A DNA stretch of 42,176 nucleotides from a virus. Location of the stretch: positions 1 through 42,176 of the IMG/VR virus record IMGVR_UViG_3300010401_000050; one strand, 5' to 3'. Below are positions 16,388-22,915 of this stretch, piece by piece; the stretch's first letter is position 1; each line of letters starts with the position of its first letter. The notes under the pieces are model-generated. The model saw only the letters and a program-made list of their open reading frames with translations. It was not told the DNA's origin and did not search any database. Position numbers and translations under genes: made by a program.

Positions 16388-16695
16388 GGCTCAGAGACCC
16401 AGAGCCAGTCCGACAGGCGCATGCTGGTCGGCGGGTCTGCCGCGAGAACCTTCCCGTCAGTCCCGCAATCCCGAACCATGAAGAGGCCGTCGCGCATCTG
16501 GTCCCCGGTCGGATCCGGACTCACCAATGCCCAGCGATCGCCGGACCCCCAACCCGCGCCCGGCACGCGCAACTCGTCCATCTGGTGGCGGCTTGTCTTG
16601 CCTGGGATGATGATGGCGACCTGCCCCTGCCTGACGAACGACAGGGTCTCCGGCGTCTTCACCTCCACGTCTCGGACCGACTTCGCTCGACTCAT
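16384..16695 (-). CDS. Unknown phage protein, 103 aa
   Basis: A 103-residue protein. Its sequence reads as a small beta-rich domain: SFVRQGQVAIIIPGK, RWALVSPDPTG, GLFMVRDCGTDGKVLAA, ending LSDWLWVSEP. No conserved motif recognised. It is coupled to both neighbours by ATGA overlaps within the leftward operon. Confidence 0.6.
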   Translation of the reverse strand: MSRAKSVRDVEVKTPETLSFVRQGQVAIIIPGKTSRHQMDELRVPGAGWGSGDRWALVSPDPTGDQMRDGLFMVRDCGTDGKVLAADPPTSMRLSDWLWVSEP

Positions 16696-16910
16696 GGCTT
16701 GTGCTCCTTCTTCGACCGACCACAGCGCCGGCAGATGTTCGTCCCCGGATGCGCCCTGAAGCCCCAGCAGTTGCGCGCCATCGCCACGAGGTCTCCGAGA
16801 GGAGCCCCAGCGGTCCCGACACCACTCCGCCTCCAGTGGGGACCGGGGCCCTCGTCATCGTCGAGACGGGCTTCGGGGAAGAGTCCGGGGCCGGAAGGGT
16901 CGTGGCTCAC
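16692..16910 (-). CDS. Small Cys-motif protein, 72 aa
   Basis: A 72-residue protein starting with GTG at 16910, which overlaps the previous gene's TGA. The first 40 residues are Gly/Pro-rich; the C-terminus holds NCWGFRAHPGTNICRRCG then a lysine-rich tail, a knuckle-like metal site. An internal ATG (residue 44) would give a 29-residue form of only this module, so the true N-terminus is uncertain. Confidence 0.5.
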   Translation of the reverse strand: MSHDPSGPGLFPEARLDDDEGPGPHWRRSGVGTAGAPLGDLVAMARNCWGFRAHPGTNICRRCGRSKKEHKP

Positions 16911-17131
16911 CTGCTCCCCTTCGCGACGCGCGCCCAGAGGTCGTCTGGCATGCACTCCTGGATCCGGGTGTGCCAGGCCCGGACGCGGCTCAACGTCTCC
17001 TTGGACTCCGCCTGCTCGGCCACCAGCGCTGCGACGCGCTTCTCGCGGGCCTCCGTGGACATGAGCTTCCACGCCGCCTTCCGGGTCCGCTTCCTCGCTG
17101 CCGCCGCGATGCGTCTCTTGGACTTCGCCAT
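16907..17131 (-). CDS. Basic helical protein, first gene of leftward operon
   Basis: A 74-residue protein. The first 22 residues are Lys/Arg-rich (AKSKRRIAAAARKRTRKA), followed by a helix (EKRVAALVAEQAESKETLSR) and a short C-terminal segment. The basic N-terminus could bind nucleic acid. The ATG at 17131 sits about 125 nt downstream of the predicted start point of the leftward promoter, making this the leader gene of the operon. No family recognised. Confidence 0.6.
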   Translation of the reverse strand: MAKSKRRIAAAARKRTRKAAWKLMSTEAREKRVAALVAEQAESKETLSRVRAWHTRIQECMPDDLWARVAKGSR

Positions 17132-17239
17132 GGTCCACCCCTGTTCGTGACCGCGCCCAGAACTACGCCGCGAACCTCGGCACGAAGCACCCATCCAGCT
17201 TCCCGGTGCTCCAGTCGATGTGCCTCCAGATGCCGGACA

Positions 17240-17254
17240 CGTCGGTGACCGACG
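17240..17254. promoter_or_regulatory. Operator-like palindrome at the leftward start point
   Basis: A perfect inverted repeat, CGTCGGT-G-ACCGACG, with 7-bp arms and one central base. Its edge coincides with the position predicted for +1 of the leftward promoter (-10 box at 17266-17261). A dyad here suits repression by a dimeric protein; the ribbon-helix-helix protein encoded divergently at 17318 is the obvious candidate. Confidence 0.5.
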
Positions 17255-17260
17255 AATAGA

Positions 17261-17289
17261 AGCATAGCGGCGGGCGGCGCAGTTGTCAA
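17261..17289 (-). promoter_or_regulatory. Leftward sigma-70 promoter
   Basis: On the minus strand TTGACA (17289-17284) is followed after exactly 17 bp by TATGCT (17266-17261), matching the bacterial consensus at 6/6 and 4/6 positions. It points into the Gam/Erf/Acb2 operon, whose first gene starts at 17131. A promoter this close to consensus in a GC-rich genome suggests immediate-early expression by host polymerase. Confidence 0.75.
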
Positions 17290-17317
17290 ACGCCGTCGAA
17301 CGTGCGAGAGTCACTGC

Positions 17318-17506
17318 ATGGCGACCAAGAAGCGGAACCGGACGCTTGGCGTTCGGGTGGACGGCAAGACGCGGGAGTGGTTGGAGCGGGTGGCGCGAGA
17401 GAACGACCGGAACATCTCATGGGTCATCCGGTCGTCCCTGGAGTACGCCCGGCTCCGCGACGAGGGGGCAGGCCCGACGGCGGCCCGGAAGGCCGGTGCG
17501 GCATGA
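17318..17506 (+). CDS. Ribbon-helix-helix DNA-binding protein
   Basis: A 62-residue protein with the Arc/CopG fold pattern: a short strand RTLGVRV (residues 8-14), helix A around KTREWLERVARENDRN, and helix B starting ISWVIRSSLEYAR. Such dimers bind DNA with the paired strands. It is the first gene of the rightward early operon, divergent from the leftward promoter, and overlaps the next gene by ATGA. Likely a regulator of one or both divergent operons; the palindrome at 17240-17254 is a plausible site. Confidence 0.8.
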   Translation: MATKKRNRTLGVRVDGKTREWLERVARENDRNISWVIRSSLEYARLRDEGAGPTAARKAGAA

Positions 17507-17787
17507 CCACTCCTCGCGCTCCAGATCCAGCGTGGGTCCAGTCCCTGAGGGAAGGTGACCGGGTGGCGGTGGCGGAGCACGGCCGACAGGTCTACGCGGG
17601 CATTGTGCTCCGGAAGACGCCGACCGGACTGCTCAAGGTGGTCCACGAGTCGGACGCGAAGACCCCCGGCGCGCTCGCGTCGGCCGCGGTCTTCTACGGC
17701 CTGCCGCTGAGGTGGCGCTCGGCCGGATGGCTGCGTGGATCGACGTTCGTGCGGCGGTACCTCGTCCCTGCGGAGTCTGAGCCATGA
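17503..17787 (+). CDS. Small SH3-like beta protein, 94 aa
   Basis: A 94-residue protein with a central region that looks like a small beta barrel: LREGDRVAVAEHGRQVYAG, IVLRKTPTGLLKVV, then a hydrophobic FYGLPLRWRSAGWLRG segment. No catalytic motif. It is coupled by ATGA to the RHH gene before it and to the HNH gene after it. Function unknown. Confidence 0.6.
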   Translation: MTTPRAPDPAWVQSLREGDRVAVAEHGRQVYAGIVLRKTPTGLLKVVHESDAKTPGALASAAVFYGLPLRWRSAGWLRGSTFVRRYLVPAESEP

Positions 17788-18419
17788 GCGCTCCGCTGAT
17801 GGGTCGCTCAGTCAGGCTCAGTGAGGCGACCGCGGTGTCCGCTAAGACGGCCCTGTCCGCCCGGTGCGGTCCCGGCGACCGGATGGCGATGTTGGAGATC
17901 GAGTGCGCCCTCGCCCGTCTCGACCGCGTCCCCGAGAACAGGCCGCGACGGCGGACGCCCGGATGCCGCCGCTGTGGACGCGACATCGACGAGCGGCCTT
18001 GCGGGCCTGACCACGTCGCGCAGGCCCGGACGTTCCGATCGCGGCCCGCCAAGGCTCAGAAGAGAGGAGAGACGGCGGCCATCCGCGAGGCCTGCCTCAG
18101 GCGGTGTGGCGGCGTCTGCGAGTGCGGATGCGGGCGTGACCTCCAACTGTTGGCGGTGGGTCGGGTAGCGGAGCTGGACCACATGTTCGGCCGTGGCAAG
18201 GGACGTCTGCCACAGTCCGTGGAGACCTGCTGGATTCTCCGGGCAGACTGCCACCGGGACAAGACGCTCAACCGGCCTGGCGCAGCGTCGTGGTGGCGGA
18301 AGTTCGCGGACCATGCATTCAGACACGACTACCATCGCGTCTACCATGCGGCGTCCGATCGCCTGCGGTTCGTCGAAGTCCGCTCCTCACTACCAGCAGC
18401 ACCATGGGTGACCAAATGA
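17784..18419 (+). CDS. HNH-like endonuclease
   Basis: A 211-residue protein. An N-terminal Cys knuckle (CRRCGRDIDERPC, about 61-73) precedes a second, HNH-like module: CECGCGRDL (112-120), VAELDHMFGRGKG with DH at 132-133, and LRADCHRDKTLNRPG with CH at 156-157. These fit the metal- and DNA-binding geometry of HNH nucleases. It would nick or cut DNA in the cytoplasm; it might be a free-standing homing-type enzyme or aid packaging, but it is far from the terminase. Start/stop overlaps couple it to both neighbours. Confidence 0.75.
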   Translation: MSAPLMGRSVRLSEATAVSAKTALSARCGPGDRMAMLEIECALARLDRVPENRPRRRTPGCRRCGRDIDERPCGPDHVAQARTFRSRPAKAQKRGETAAIREACLRRCGGVCECGCGRDLQLLAVGRVAELDHMFGRGKGRLPQSVETCWILRADCHRDKTLNRPGAASWWRKFADHAFRHDYHRVYHAASDRLRFVEVRSSLPAAPWVTK

Positions 18420-18643
18420 GCTACGCCCGCTTCAACTGCGACGGCTCCGACGTGTATGTGTTCGCCAACACGGACGGGTACTTCGAGTGCCAACACACCC
18501 GGCTGGTGCCGTCCAAGCTGGGCGGTCCGTCCGGATGGTTCCGCACGGCGGCCGACATGATCGCGCACCTCGCAGCCCACCGCGCCGCTGGTGACGTGGT
18601 GCCTCAGGACACGATCGATGACATCGCGGGGGAAGTCCCGTGA
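18416..18643 (+). CDS. Conserved small phage protein, 75 aa
   Basis: A 75-residue protein beginning MSYARFNCDGSDVYVFANT, an opening repeatedly seen in short phage proteins (SYxRF-DGSDVYVF pattern) of unassigned function. The remainder includes GYFECQHTRLVP and a C-terminal helix. The ATG overlaps the preceding TGA; an in-frame ATG four codons earlier is possible. Confidence 0.65.
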   Translation: MSYARFNCDGSDVYVFANTDGYFECQHTRLVPSKLGGPSGWFRTAADMIAHLAAHRAAGDVVPQDTIDDIAGEVP

Positions 18644-18906
18644 GGCCCTGGCACGACTGCCCGAAGTGTCCCCGCGGGTGCGGCTCCATCGGCATCCCGA
18701 TCCGGGCCGGCAATTGGAACCACCGGGCGGACGCCGACGCGGGGCATCGTCTCGTTTGCCCGTCCTGCGGTTGCGGGTGGGCGGGAACAGACGCCGAGGC
18801 GGAGCAGGCTGAACGGGCTCAACTCGCGTGGGAGGCGCTGATTCGGGCAGAGTCGTGGAACGAGCGGAGCGGGTGGTACGCGGCGATGCGCGCGGAGGTC
18901 CGGTAG
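18640..18906 (+). CDS. Zinc-ribbon protein, 88 aa
   Basis: An 88-residue protein with two Cys pairs: DCPKCPRGCG near the N-terminus and LVCPSCGCGWAG near residue 40, a split zinc ribbon, followed by an acidic-aromatic helix (AQLAWEALIRAESW). It starts with a GTG overlapping the preceding TGA. Last gene of the first coupled cluster; a structured 130-bp leader follows. Confidence 0.65.
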   Translation: MRPWHDCPKCPRGCGSIGIPIRAGNWNHRADADAGHRLVCPSCGCGWAGTDAEAEQAERAQLAWEALIRAESWNERSGWYAAMRAEVR

Positions 18907-19036
18907 CACTCCCCTCCGCAGTCGTGCTAAGCAGTTCATCAGTCATCGGCCCGCAACCCGATGGCGCAGTCTCCTCGCTGTACCGGAGCCCCCTCCCCGG
19001 AAGCGTTGCGGCTCCGGGTTGAGGGGGAGTGTTTGC
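18907..19036 (+). promoter_or_regulatory. Structured leader with RBS-complementary sites
   Basis: A 130-bp gap before the ParB-like gene. The ribosome site GAGGGGGAG (19021-19029) can pair perfectly with CCCCCTC (18989-18995), and GGGGAGTG (19024-19031) with CACTCCCC (18907-18914). A competing 8-bp stem CCGGAGCC/GGCTCCGG (18983-18990 with 19010-19017) overlaps the first pairing. Together these suggest translational control by alternative folding. No clear promoter was seen in it. Confidence 0.45.
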
Positions 19037-19945
19037 ATGCAACTGAAGATTGAGGACGTGTCCCCGGAGCTGGCATCCGCCTGGCCGAAGCTGTCAAAGG
19101 GCAACCGCAAGCTGAGCGAGAGCTACGTGTTGACGCTCGCCATCTCCATGGACTCCGGCGGGTGGGTTCCGGAGGCATCGGAGGTGGTGTTCGACGAGGC
19201 CGGCGCGCTCATTGACGGCCATCACCGCCTCGCCGCCGTGGGCGTGCTCGGCCGCGCCATCAAGATGGCGGTGAAGCGCGGCGTGCCGCCGGAGGCCCGG
19301 AGCGTCATCGACACCGGCCGGACGCGCACCATGACGGACCCGTTGGGGATGTACCGCACCGTGGACTATGCCAACTGGAGGCGCGCGGCGCTCAACGTGT
19401 GCGTCGACCTGCTGGTGGGCATCGGCCAGGACTCCCACAAGAAGCCGCTGATCCGGACGCTGGACGCCTATGACCAGTGGATGCGCCAGTTCAAGGAGGG
19501 CATCGACTGGGTGATCACCGCCACCATGCGGGACTCGGGGGCGGCGCAGATGGCGGTGAAGGCGTTCTCGGTGGCGCCCATCCTCGGGGCCTTCGCCTTC
19601 GCCCACAAGTTGAGCCCGGCCCTCGTGGCGCAGTTCCACTCCCTCGCCATCCGCGGCGAGGGGCTCGCGGCCCGGCAGCCAGCGCTGACCTTCCGGAACT
19701 ATGCCATCGGGGACGCACGGCTGACCCGGAGCCGTCGTCTCCCGGCCCGCGGGCGCCGGGAGGCAGCCATCAAGACGCTGTGCGCGATCTACGCCCACCT
19801 GTCCGGGGAGAGCATCGCCAAGCTCCAGGTCAACTCCGCGGCCCTCCCGTACTTCCGAGCGGCGTACAAGGGACGCACGGTGGACCGGCTGGTGGAGCCG
19901 TTCGAGTCCCCGGAGCCGTCAGCGCCGGTCGCTGCTGCGCACTGA
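19037..19945 (+). CDS. ParB/sulfiredoxin-fold phage protein
   Basis: A 302-residue protein. The N-terminal 100 residues follow a widespread phage and mobile-element family: NRKLSESYVLTLAISMDSGG, VVFDEAGALIDGHHRLAAV (DGHHRLAA at 60-67), VKRGVPPEARSVIDTGRTRT. This is the ParB-like nuclease/sulfiredoxin fold in which the (D)GxHR motif binds a nucleotide. The C-terminal 200 residues are helical and typical of this family. Partitioning is unlikely; regulation or DNA processing is possible. The ATG at 19037 was chosen over one six codons earlier because of the strong GAGGGGGAG 7 nt upstream. Confidence 0.75.
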   Translation: MQLKIEDVSPELASAWPKLSKGNRKLSESYVLTLAISMDSGGWVPEASEVVFDEAGALIDGHHRLAAVGVLGRAIKMAVKRGVPPEARSVIDTGRTRTMTDPLGMYRTVDYANWRRAALNVCVDLLVGIGQDSHKKPLIRTLDAYDQWMRQFKEGIDWVITATMRDSGAAQMAVKAFSVAPILGAFAFAHKLSPALVAQFHSLAIRGEGLAARQPALTFRNYAIGDARLTRSRRLPARGRREAAIKTLCAIYAHLSGESIAKLQVNSAALPYFRAAYKGRTVDRLVEPFESPEPSAPVAAAH

Positions 19946-19980
19946 GGTCGTGGCCTAAAAATTCAGGGGGAAAACTTGCA

Positions 19981-20268
19981 ATGGCGCTGAGCATTCAAGA
20001 CGAGTTGGAATGGATGTCCTGCTGTTCGTGTGGCGTGGCCTTCGCGGCGCCGGCGTCGTTCTGGAAGGGCCGGCGGGCCAACCGGGAGTCGTTCTACTGC
20101 CCAAACGGCCACAGCCAGTCGTTCACCGAAAGCACGGCGGAGCGACTCCAGCGCGAGCTCAACCTGCGGACGCAGGAGCGAGACTCCGCGCGAAACGCTC
20201 GCGACGCGGCCCAGCAGCGGGCCGAGAAGGCTGAGCGCGCGCTGAAGCGGGCGAAGTCGGGGCACTGA
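19981..20268 (+). CDS. Zinc-ribbon/coiled-coil phage protein, 95 aa
   Basis: A 95-residue protein with CCSCGVAFA near residue 15, then ESFYCPNGHSQSF (the recurrent FYCPNGH signature of a common small phage family), completing a four-ligand zinc site, and a C-terminal heptad helix (LQRELNLRTQERDSARNAR). AGGGGGA lies 11 nt before the ATG. Function of the family is unknown. A 27-codon remnant overlaps its stop, and a terminator-like hairpin follows. Confidence 0.75.
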   Translation: MALSIQDELEWMSCCSCGVAFAAPASFWKGRRANRESFYCPNGHSQSFTESTAERLQRELNLRTQERDSARNARDAAQQRAEKAERALKRAKSGH

Positions 20269-20351
20269 TGCCCTTCCTCGCCGTCGAACTGGACGCCGTG
20301 AACGCCGCGCCTGATATTGGCGCAGGCCGTGGGGTTGTGGTAGACCGTTGA
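20268..20351 (+). pseudogene. 27-codon remnant of a replication-type gene
   Basis: A TGATG-coupled reading frame encodes MPFLAVELDAVNAAPDIGAG and seven more residues before a TGA. This opening resembles the N-terminus of a family of phage replication (DnaT/organiser-like) proteins, whose next block would be a Trp-rich LxRLW motif; nothing of that follows in any frame. It may be the stump of a gene lost when the HNH gene or the terminator region was acquired, or a short peptide by chance. Confidence 0.3.
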
Positions 20352-20406
20352 GCGGTCGCCGGGGCCAGCCGGAGACGAGAGTCCCGAAGCTTGGCGAATC
20401 CGCCAA
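20343..20406 (+). other. Two hairpins in the 20269-20469 gap
   Basis: GACCG-ttgag-CGGTC (20343-20357) and TTGGCG-aatc-CGCCAA (20391-20406) lie just before the terminator-like stem at 20407. The run of three stems in 120 nt suggests a structured RNA end or a small RNA. No tRNA signature (T-arm consensus, CCA end) is present. Confidence 0.4.
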
Positions 20407-20460
20407 CCCGCCCGCCCCTCACGCCTGGCCGCGTGGGGGAGCCGGGCGGGGCTGTTTCTT
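20407..20460 (+). terminator. Putative intrinsic terminator
   Basis: A GC-rich imperfect inverted repeat, with left arm about 20407-20424 (ending CCCCTCACGC) and right arm about 20431-20451 (starting GCGTGGGGGAG), is followed by GCTGTTTCTT, a short U-rich tail. It lies after the zinc-ribbon gene and immediately before the HNH gene's GGAGGG, so it would separate two parts of the rightward early region, probably with some read-through. Confidence 0.5.
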
Positions 20461-20469
20461 GGAGGGTTG

Positions 20470-21051
20470 ATGGCGAAGCGCAAGTCAACCGGGAAGCGGC
20501 TCCGCTTCGAGATCTTCAAGCGAGATGGCTTCCGGTGCGTCTACTGCGGCAACAGTCCGGTCGAAACGCCGCTGCACGTCGACCACGTCCTGCCCGTAGC
20601 CGAGGGCGGGACGAACGATCCGGCGAATCTCGTCACCGCCTGCCAGTCCTGCAACGGCGGCAAGGCCGCGGTCCCACTGGAGGCCAAGGCCCTGCCGCCG
20701 CGCGCCACCGCCGAGGAGATGGGCGACCACGCCGAGCAGATCCGGGAGTACTTGGCCGCGCAACGCCTGCTCGACGAGGCCCGGAAGGCGGTGGTGGATT
20801 CGATCCATTTTTACTGGGAGGAACGGATCGGCGGGATGAACGTCAAGATGTACGACCGCCTGGGCCGGATCAGCCAAGAGTGGCCCATCGAGACCATTCA
20901 CGAGGCCATCGAGATCACGGCCGGCCGCCTCGGCACGCCCGGGCAGGAGTACAACCCGGATACCGCCGACCGGCAGTGCCGATACTTCCAGGCCATCCTG
21001 CGCAACAAGCGTGAGGGCATCACGCCGCGCTTCCGGTACTACCGTGGGTAG
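20470..21051 (+). CDS. HNH endonuclease
   Basis: A 193-residue protein. The N-terminal HNH module is complete: RFEIFKRDGFRCVYCG (C23, C26), LHVDHVLPVAEGGTNDPANL (D38, H39, N53) and TACQSCNGGKA (C58, C61, N62). A C-terminal region of about 110 residues (AQRLLDEARKAVV, YDRLGRISQEWPIETI) is of unknown role and may give DNA specificity. GGAGGG directly precedes the ATG. Its stop overlaps the GTG of the replication gene, so it sits just upstream of the replication module, a usual place for homing-type HNH genes. Confidence 0.85.
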   Translation: MAKRKSTGKRLRFEIFKRDGFRCVYCGNSPVETPLHVDHVLPVAEGGTNDPANLVTACQSCNGGKAAVPLEAKALPPRATAEEMGDHAEQIREYLAAQRLLDEARKAVVDSIHFYWEERIGGMNVKMYDRLGRISQEWPIETIHEAIEITAGRLGTPGQEYNPDTADRQCRYFQAILRNKREGITPRFRYYRG

Positions 21052-21898
21052 GATTCGGACGGTCAAACCGGAGCTGTTCCTCGACGAGCATCTCGGGGCG
21101 CTCTCCGGCGATCACGTCGTTTTGTTCATCGGCCTCCTGACCGTAGCGGATCGGGAAGGTCGGCTCGCGTGGCGCCCCTCCCGACTCAAGGCCACCCTGT
21201 TCCCCTACCGGCCGGTCGACGTGGAGGCCCTTGGCGCGGCCCTGGACGCCGTCGACAAGGTGCAGCGGTACGCGGTGGATGGGGAGGAGTACCTCTGGAT
21301 ACCCGGCTTCGTGCGCCACCAACGCCCACACCCAAAGGAGCCGGAGAGCGTTCTCCCGCCCGCGCCGCACCGTGAAAAGAAACGGCCGGCCGTGGAAGGG
21401 TCGTCAAGCATCCCGTCGAGTCCCGTGGGAAGGGAAGGGAGGGGAAGGGAAGGAGATCTGGGAAAGGAAGAAGATCTTCCGCGTGCTCCGCCCGCGGGGC
21501 CCAGGGTCAAGAAGGACACCGCCGGGAAGAAGCAGCCGTCCGACCCGCGCGAAGGCGGAGACGCCACCTACAAGGCTCTCGTCGCGGCGCTGTTCGCGCT
21601 GTTCCTGGAGCATAAGGGGCAGGAGTACGACCCCGGCGGCAAAGACTGGACGGCGTTGGCGGCCCTCCGGGCGAAGCACGACGGGGCGGAGATCATCCGG
21701 CGCTGGGGGATTGGCCTCCAGGCGCGCTACGGGGCCCGCTGCGCAACGTTCTGGGCCTTGAGGGAGAAGTGGAACGACTGCGTGCAGCCAGAGGCCACAG
21801 CGCCAACCAAGGCCGTTGCGGGCGATCTGCGCAAGGGGACGGTTCGCGCAGAAGACCAAGACCACCTACATGGACCGCCAGGCGAACACGAATTCTGA
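21044..21898 (+). CDS. Replication initiator-like protein
   Basis: A 284-residue protein. The first 90 residues resemble the winged-helix N-terminus of phage replisome organisers: GRIRTVKPELFLDEHLGAL, HVVLFIGLLTVADREGRL, RPSRLKATLFPYRPVDVE and YLWIPGFVRHQRPHPKEP. A Gly/Lys/Pro low-complexity linker (115-170) encoded by a purine-rich repeat is followed by a C-terminal helical domain. With the helicase loader at 22079 it forms an O/P-like pair: the initiator would bind the origin and bring the loader. The GTG at 21044 overlaps the HNH stop; no good ribosome site is visible. Confidence 0.7.
   Translation: MGRIRTVKPELFLDEHLGALSGDHVVLFIGLLTVADREGRLAWRPSRLKATLFPYRPVDVEALGAALDAVDKVQRYAVDGEEYLWIPGFVRHQRPHPKEPESVLPPAPHREKKRPAVEGSSSIPSSPVGREGRGREGDLGKEEDLPRAPPAGPRVKKDTAGKKQPSDPREGGDATYKALVAALFALFLEHKGQEYDPGGKDWTALAALRAKHDGAEIIRRWGIGLQARYGARCATFWALREKWNDCVQPEATAPTKAVAGDLRKGTVRAEDQDHLHGPPGEHEF
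21427..21457 (+). repeat. Purine-rich GGGAA repeats, candidate origin
   Basis: Within the initiator-like gene a purine-only tract repeats GGGAA about four times with GGGAGG interruptions, followed by AGATCT and AAGATCTT, and preceded by the palindrome GGCCGGCC (21384-21391). In lambdoid phages the origin lies inside the initiator gene, and this tract occupies the same place in the low-complexity linker. No experimental support; it may simply encode a flexible linker. Confidence 0.35.
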
Positions 21899-21911
21899 GA
21901 GGAGTGCGCAC

Positions 21912-22082
21912 ATGGGAGTCACGGACAGCACGGTCGAGAAGCGCGTGGAGTTGTTGGAGGCGGCCGAAGAGGCATTGGCCGCCGAGGCGATCGGTGCCAT
22001 GGACAAGTGGGGCGCGTTGACGCGGGCCATTAATGAGGCTCTCGACGCGACGTATGCGAAGCGGGCGAGGTTGGCCCGGTGA
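21912..22082 (+). CDS. Small helical protein between initiator and loader
   Basis: A 56-residue acidic helical protein (VEKRVELLEAAEEALAAEA, AIGAMDKWGALTRAINEAL). GGAG lies 9 nt before the ATG, and its TGA overlaps the GTG of the helicase loader, so it is coupled to replication genes. Function unknown; it may assist loader or initiator. Confidence 0.65.
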   Translation: MGVTDSTVEKRVELLEAAEEALAAEAIGAMDKWGALTRAINEALDATYAKRARLAR

Positions 22083-22915
22083 AGTCGCTTGCGGAGATCA
22101 TGCGCTCACAGAAGCGCTTCGAGGTACTCGGTGGCCGGACGCTCGCGGAGAACGCCGCGCACTGGCAGGCGCAGTGGGCGAAGGGACTGGGCAACGTCTG
22201 GCCGTCCGGGCCCGGCGGCCCCCCGCGGCAACTACCGCCAGACGAAGAGCTCAACCTCCCGCTCCACCTCGCACGGTGCGGAGTCCCGGACCGCGCCGCG
22301 TCCGTGGTGGTGGCCGGTGCGGACATGGACGAGCGCTACCTCTCGACGGTGCTGGCCGTCCGGGAGTGGATGGAGAAGGGCGGCGGCTTTCTGTTGCTCC
22401 ACGGGGTGTCGGGCGCTGGCAAGTCCGTGGCCGCTGCGACGATCTTCCTCGCGGCCCGCGAGACGCTCGCGTGGCCCGGCGGCGGGGTGACGCGCTACGA
22501 GTCCAGCGCCTGCGCCTTCATGGCGGTGTCGGACTTGTCGCGGGACTCGTACTTCGATGCCGACGCGCGGGCGTTGCTGGACCACCTCAAGCGTGTCCGA
22601 CTGCTGGTGCTGGACGACTTGGGGGCGGAGTTGCTGACTCCGGGGTACCTCGCGACGCTGGACGAGCTGGTGCGGGTGCGCTTCGAGGACCCGCGAGCGC
22701 GGACGGTGCTGACCTCCAATGTGAGCGCCAGCCGGCCCAGGGGCCCGGACGGGAAGCCACTGCTGGACGCGACAGGGCAGCCGAAAGTCTCGCCCTTCGA
22801 GGAGCGCTACGGAGCGCGTATCGCCCGGCGCATCAGGGAGTCCGGGAAGGTAGTGGCGTGCGAGGCGCGCTCGACCCTCGCCTCCGGGGCAGGCGCGAAG
22901 GGGTGGACGCCATGA
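22079..22915 (+). CDS. DnaC/IstB-like AAA+ helicase loader
   Basis: A 278-residue AAA+ ATPase. Walker A is GVSGAGKS (109-116), Walker B LLVLDDLGAE (175-184), and a sensor-1-like TVLTSN follows near 215, ending with FEERYGARIARRIRESGKVV, an arginine-finger-like box typical of DnaC-type loaders. The N-terminal 80 residues would contact the host replicative helicase. It would load host helicase at the phage origin. The GTG start overlaps the previous stop. A phage helicase is not encoded, in line with recruitment of the host enzyme. Confidence 0.85.
   Translation: MKSLAEIMRSQKRFEVLGGRTLAENAAHWQAQWAKGLGNVWPSGPGGPPRQLPPDEELNLPLHLARCGVPDRAASVVVAGADMDERYLSTVLAVREWMEKGGGFLLLHGVSGAGKSVAAATIFLAARETLAWPGGGVTRYESSACAFMAVSDLSRDSYFDADARALLDHLKRVRLLVLDDLGAELLTPGYLATLDELVRVRFEDPRARTVLTSNVSASRPRGPDGKPLLDATGQPKVSPFEERYGARIARRIRESGKVVACEARSTLASGAGAKGWTP

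Noticed and set aside
20269-20406. Possible tRNA in the structured gap before the HNH gene
   Set aside because: No T-arm consensus, no acceptor pairing of 7 bp and no anticodon arm could be placed.
22033-22911. Upstream in-frame extension of the DUF1643 gene to 450 residues
   Set aside because: The extension merely reads the helicase-loader gene in another frame; the DUF1643 similarity starts at the ATG at 22912, which overlaps the loader stop.
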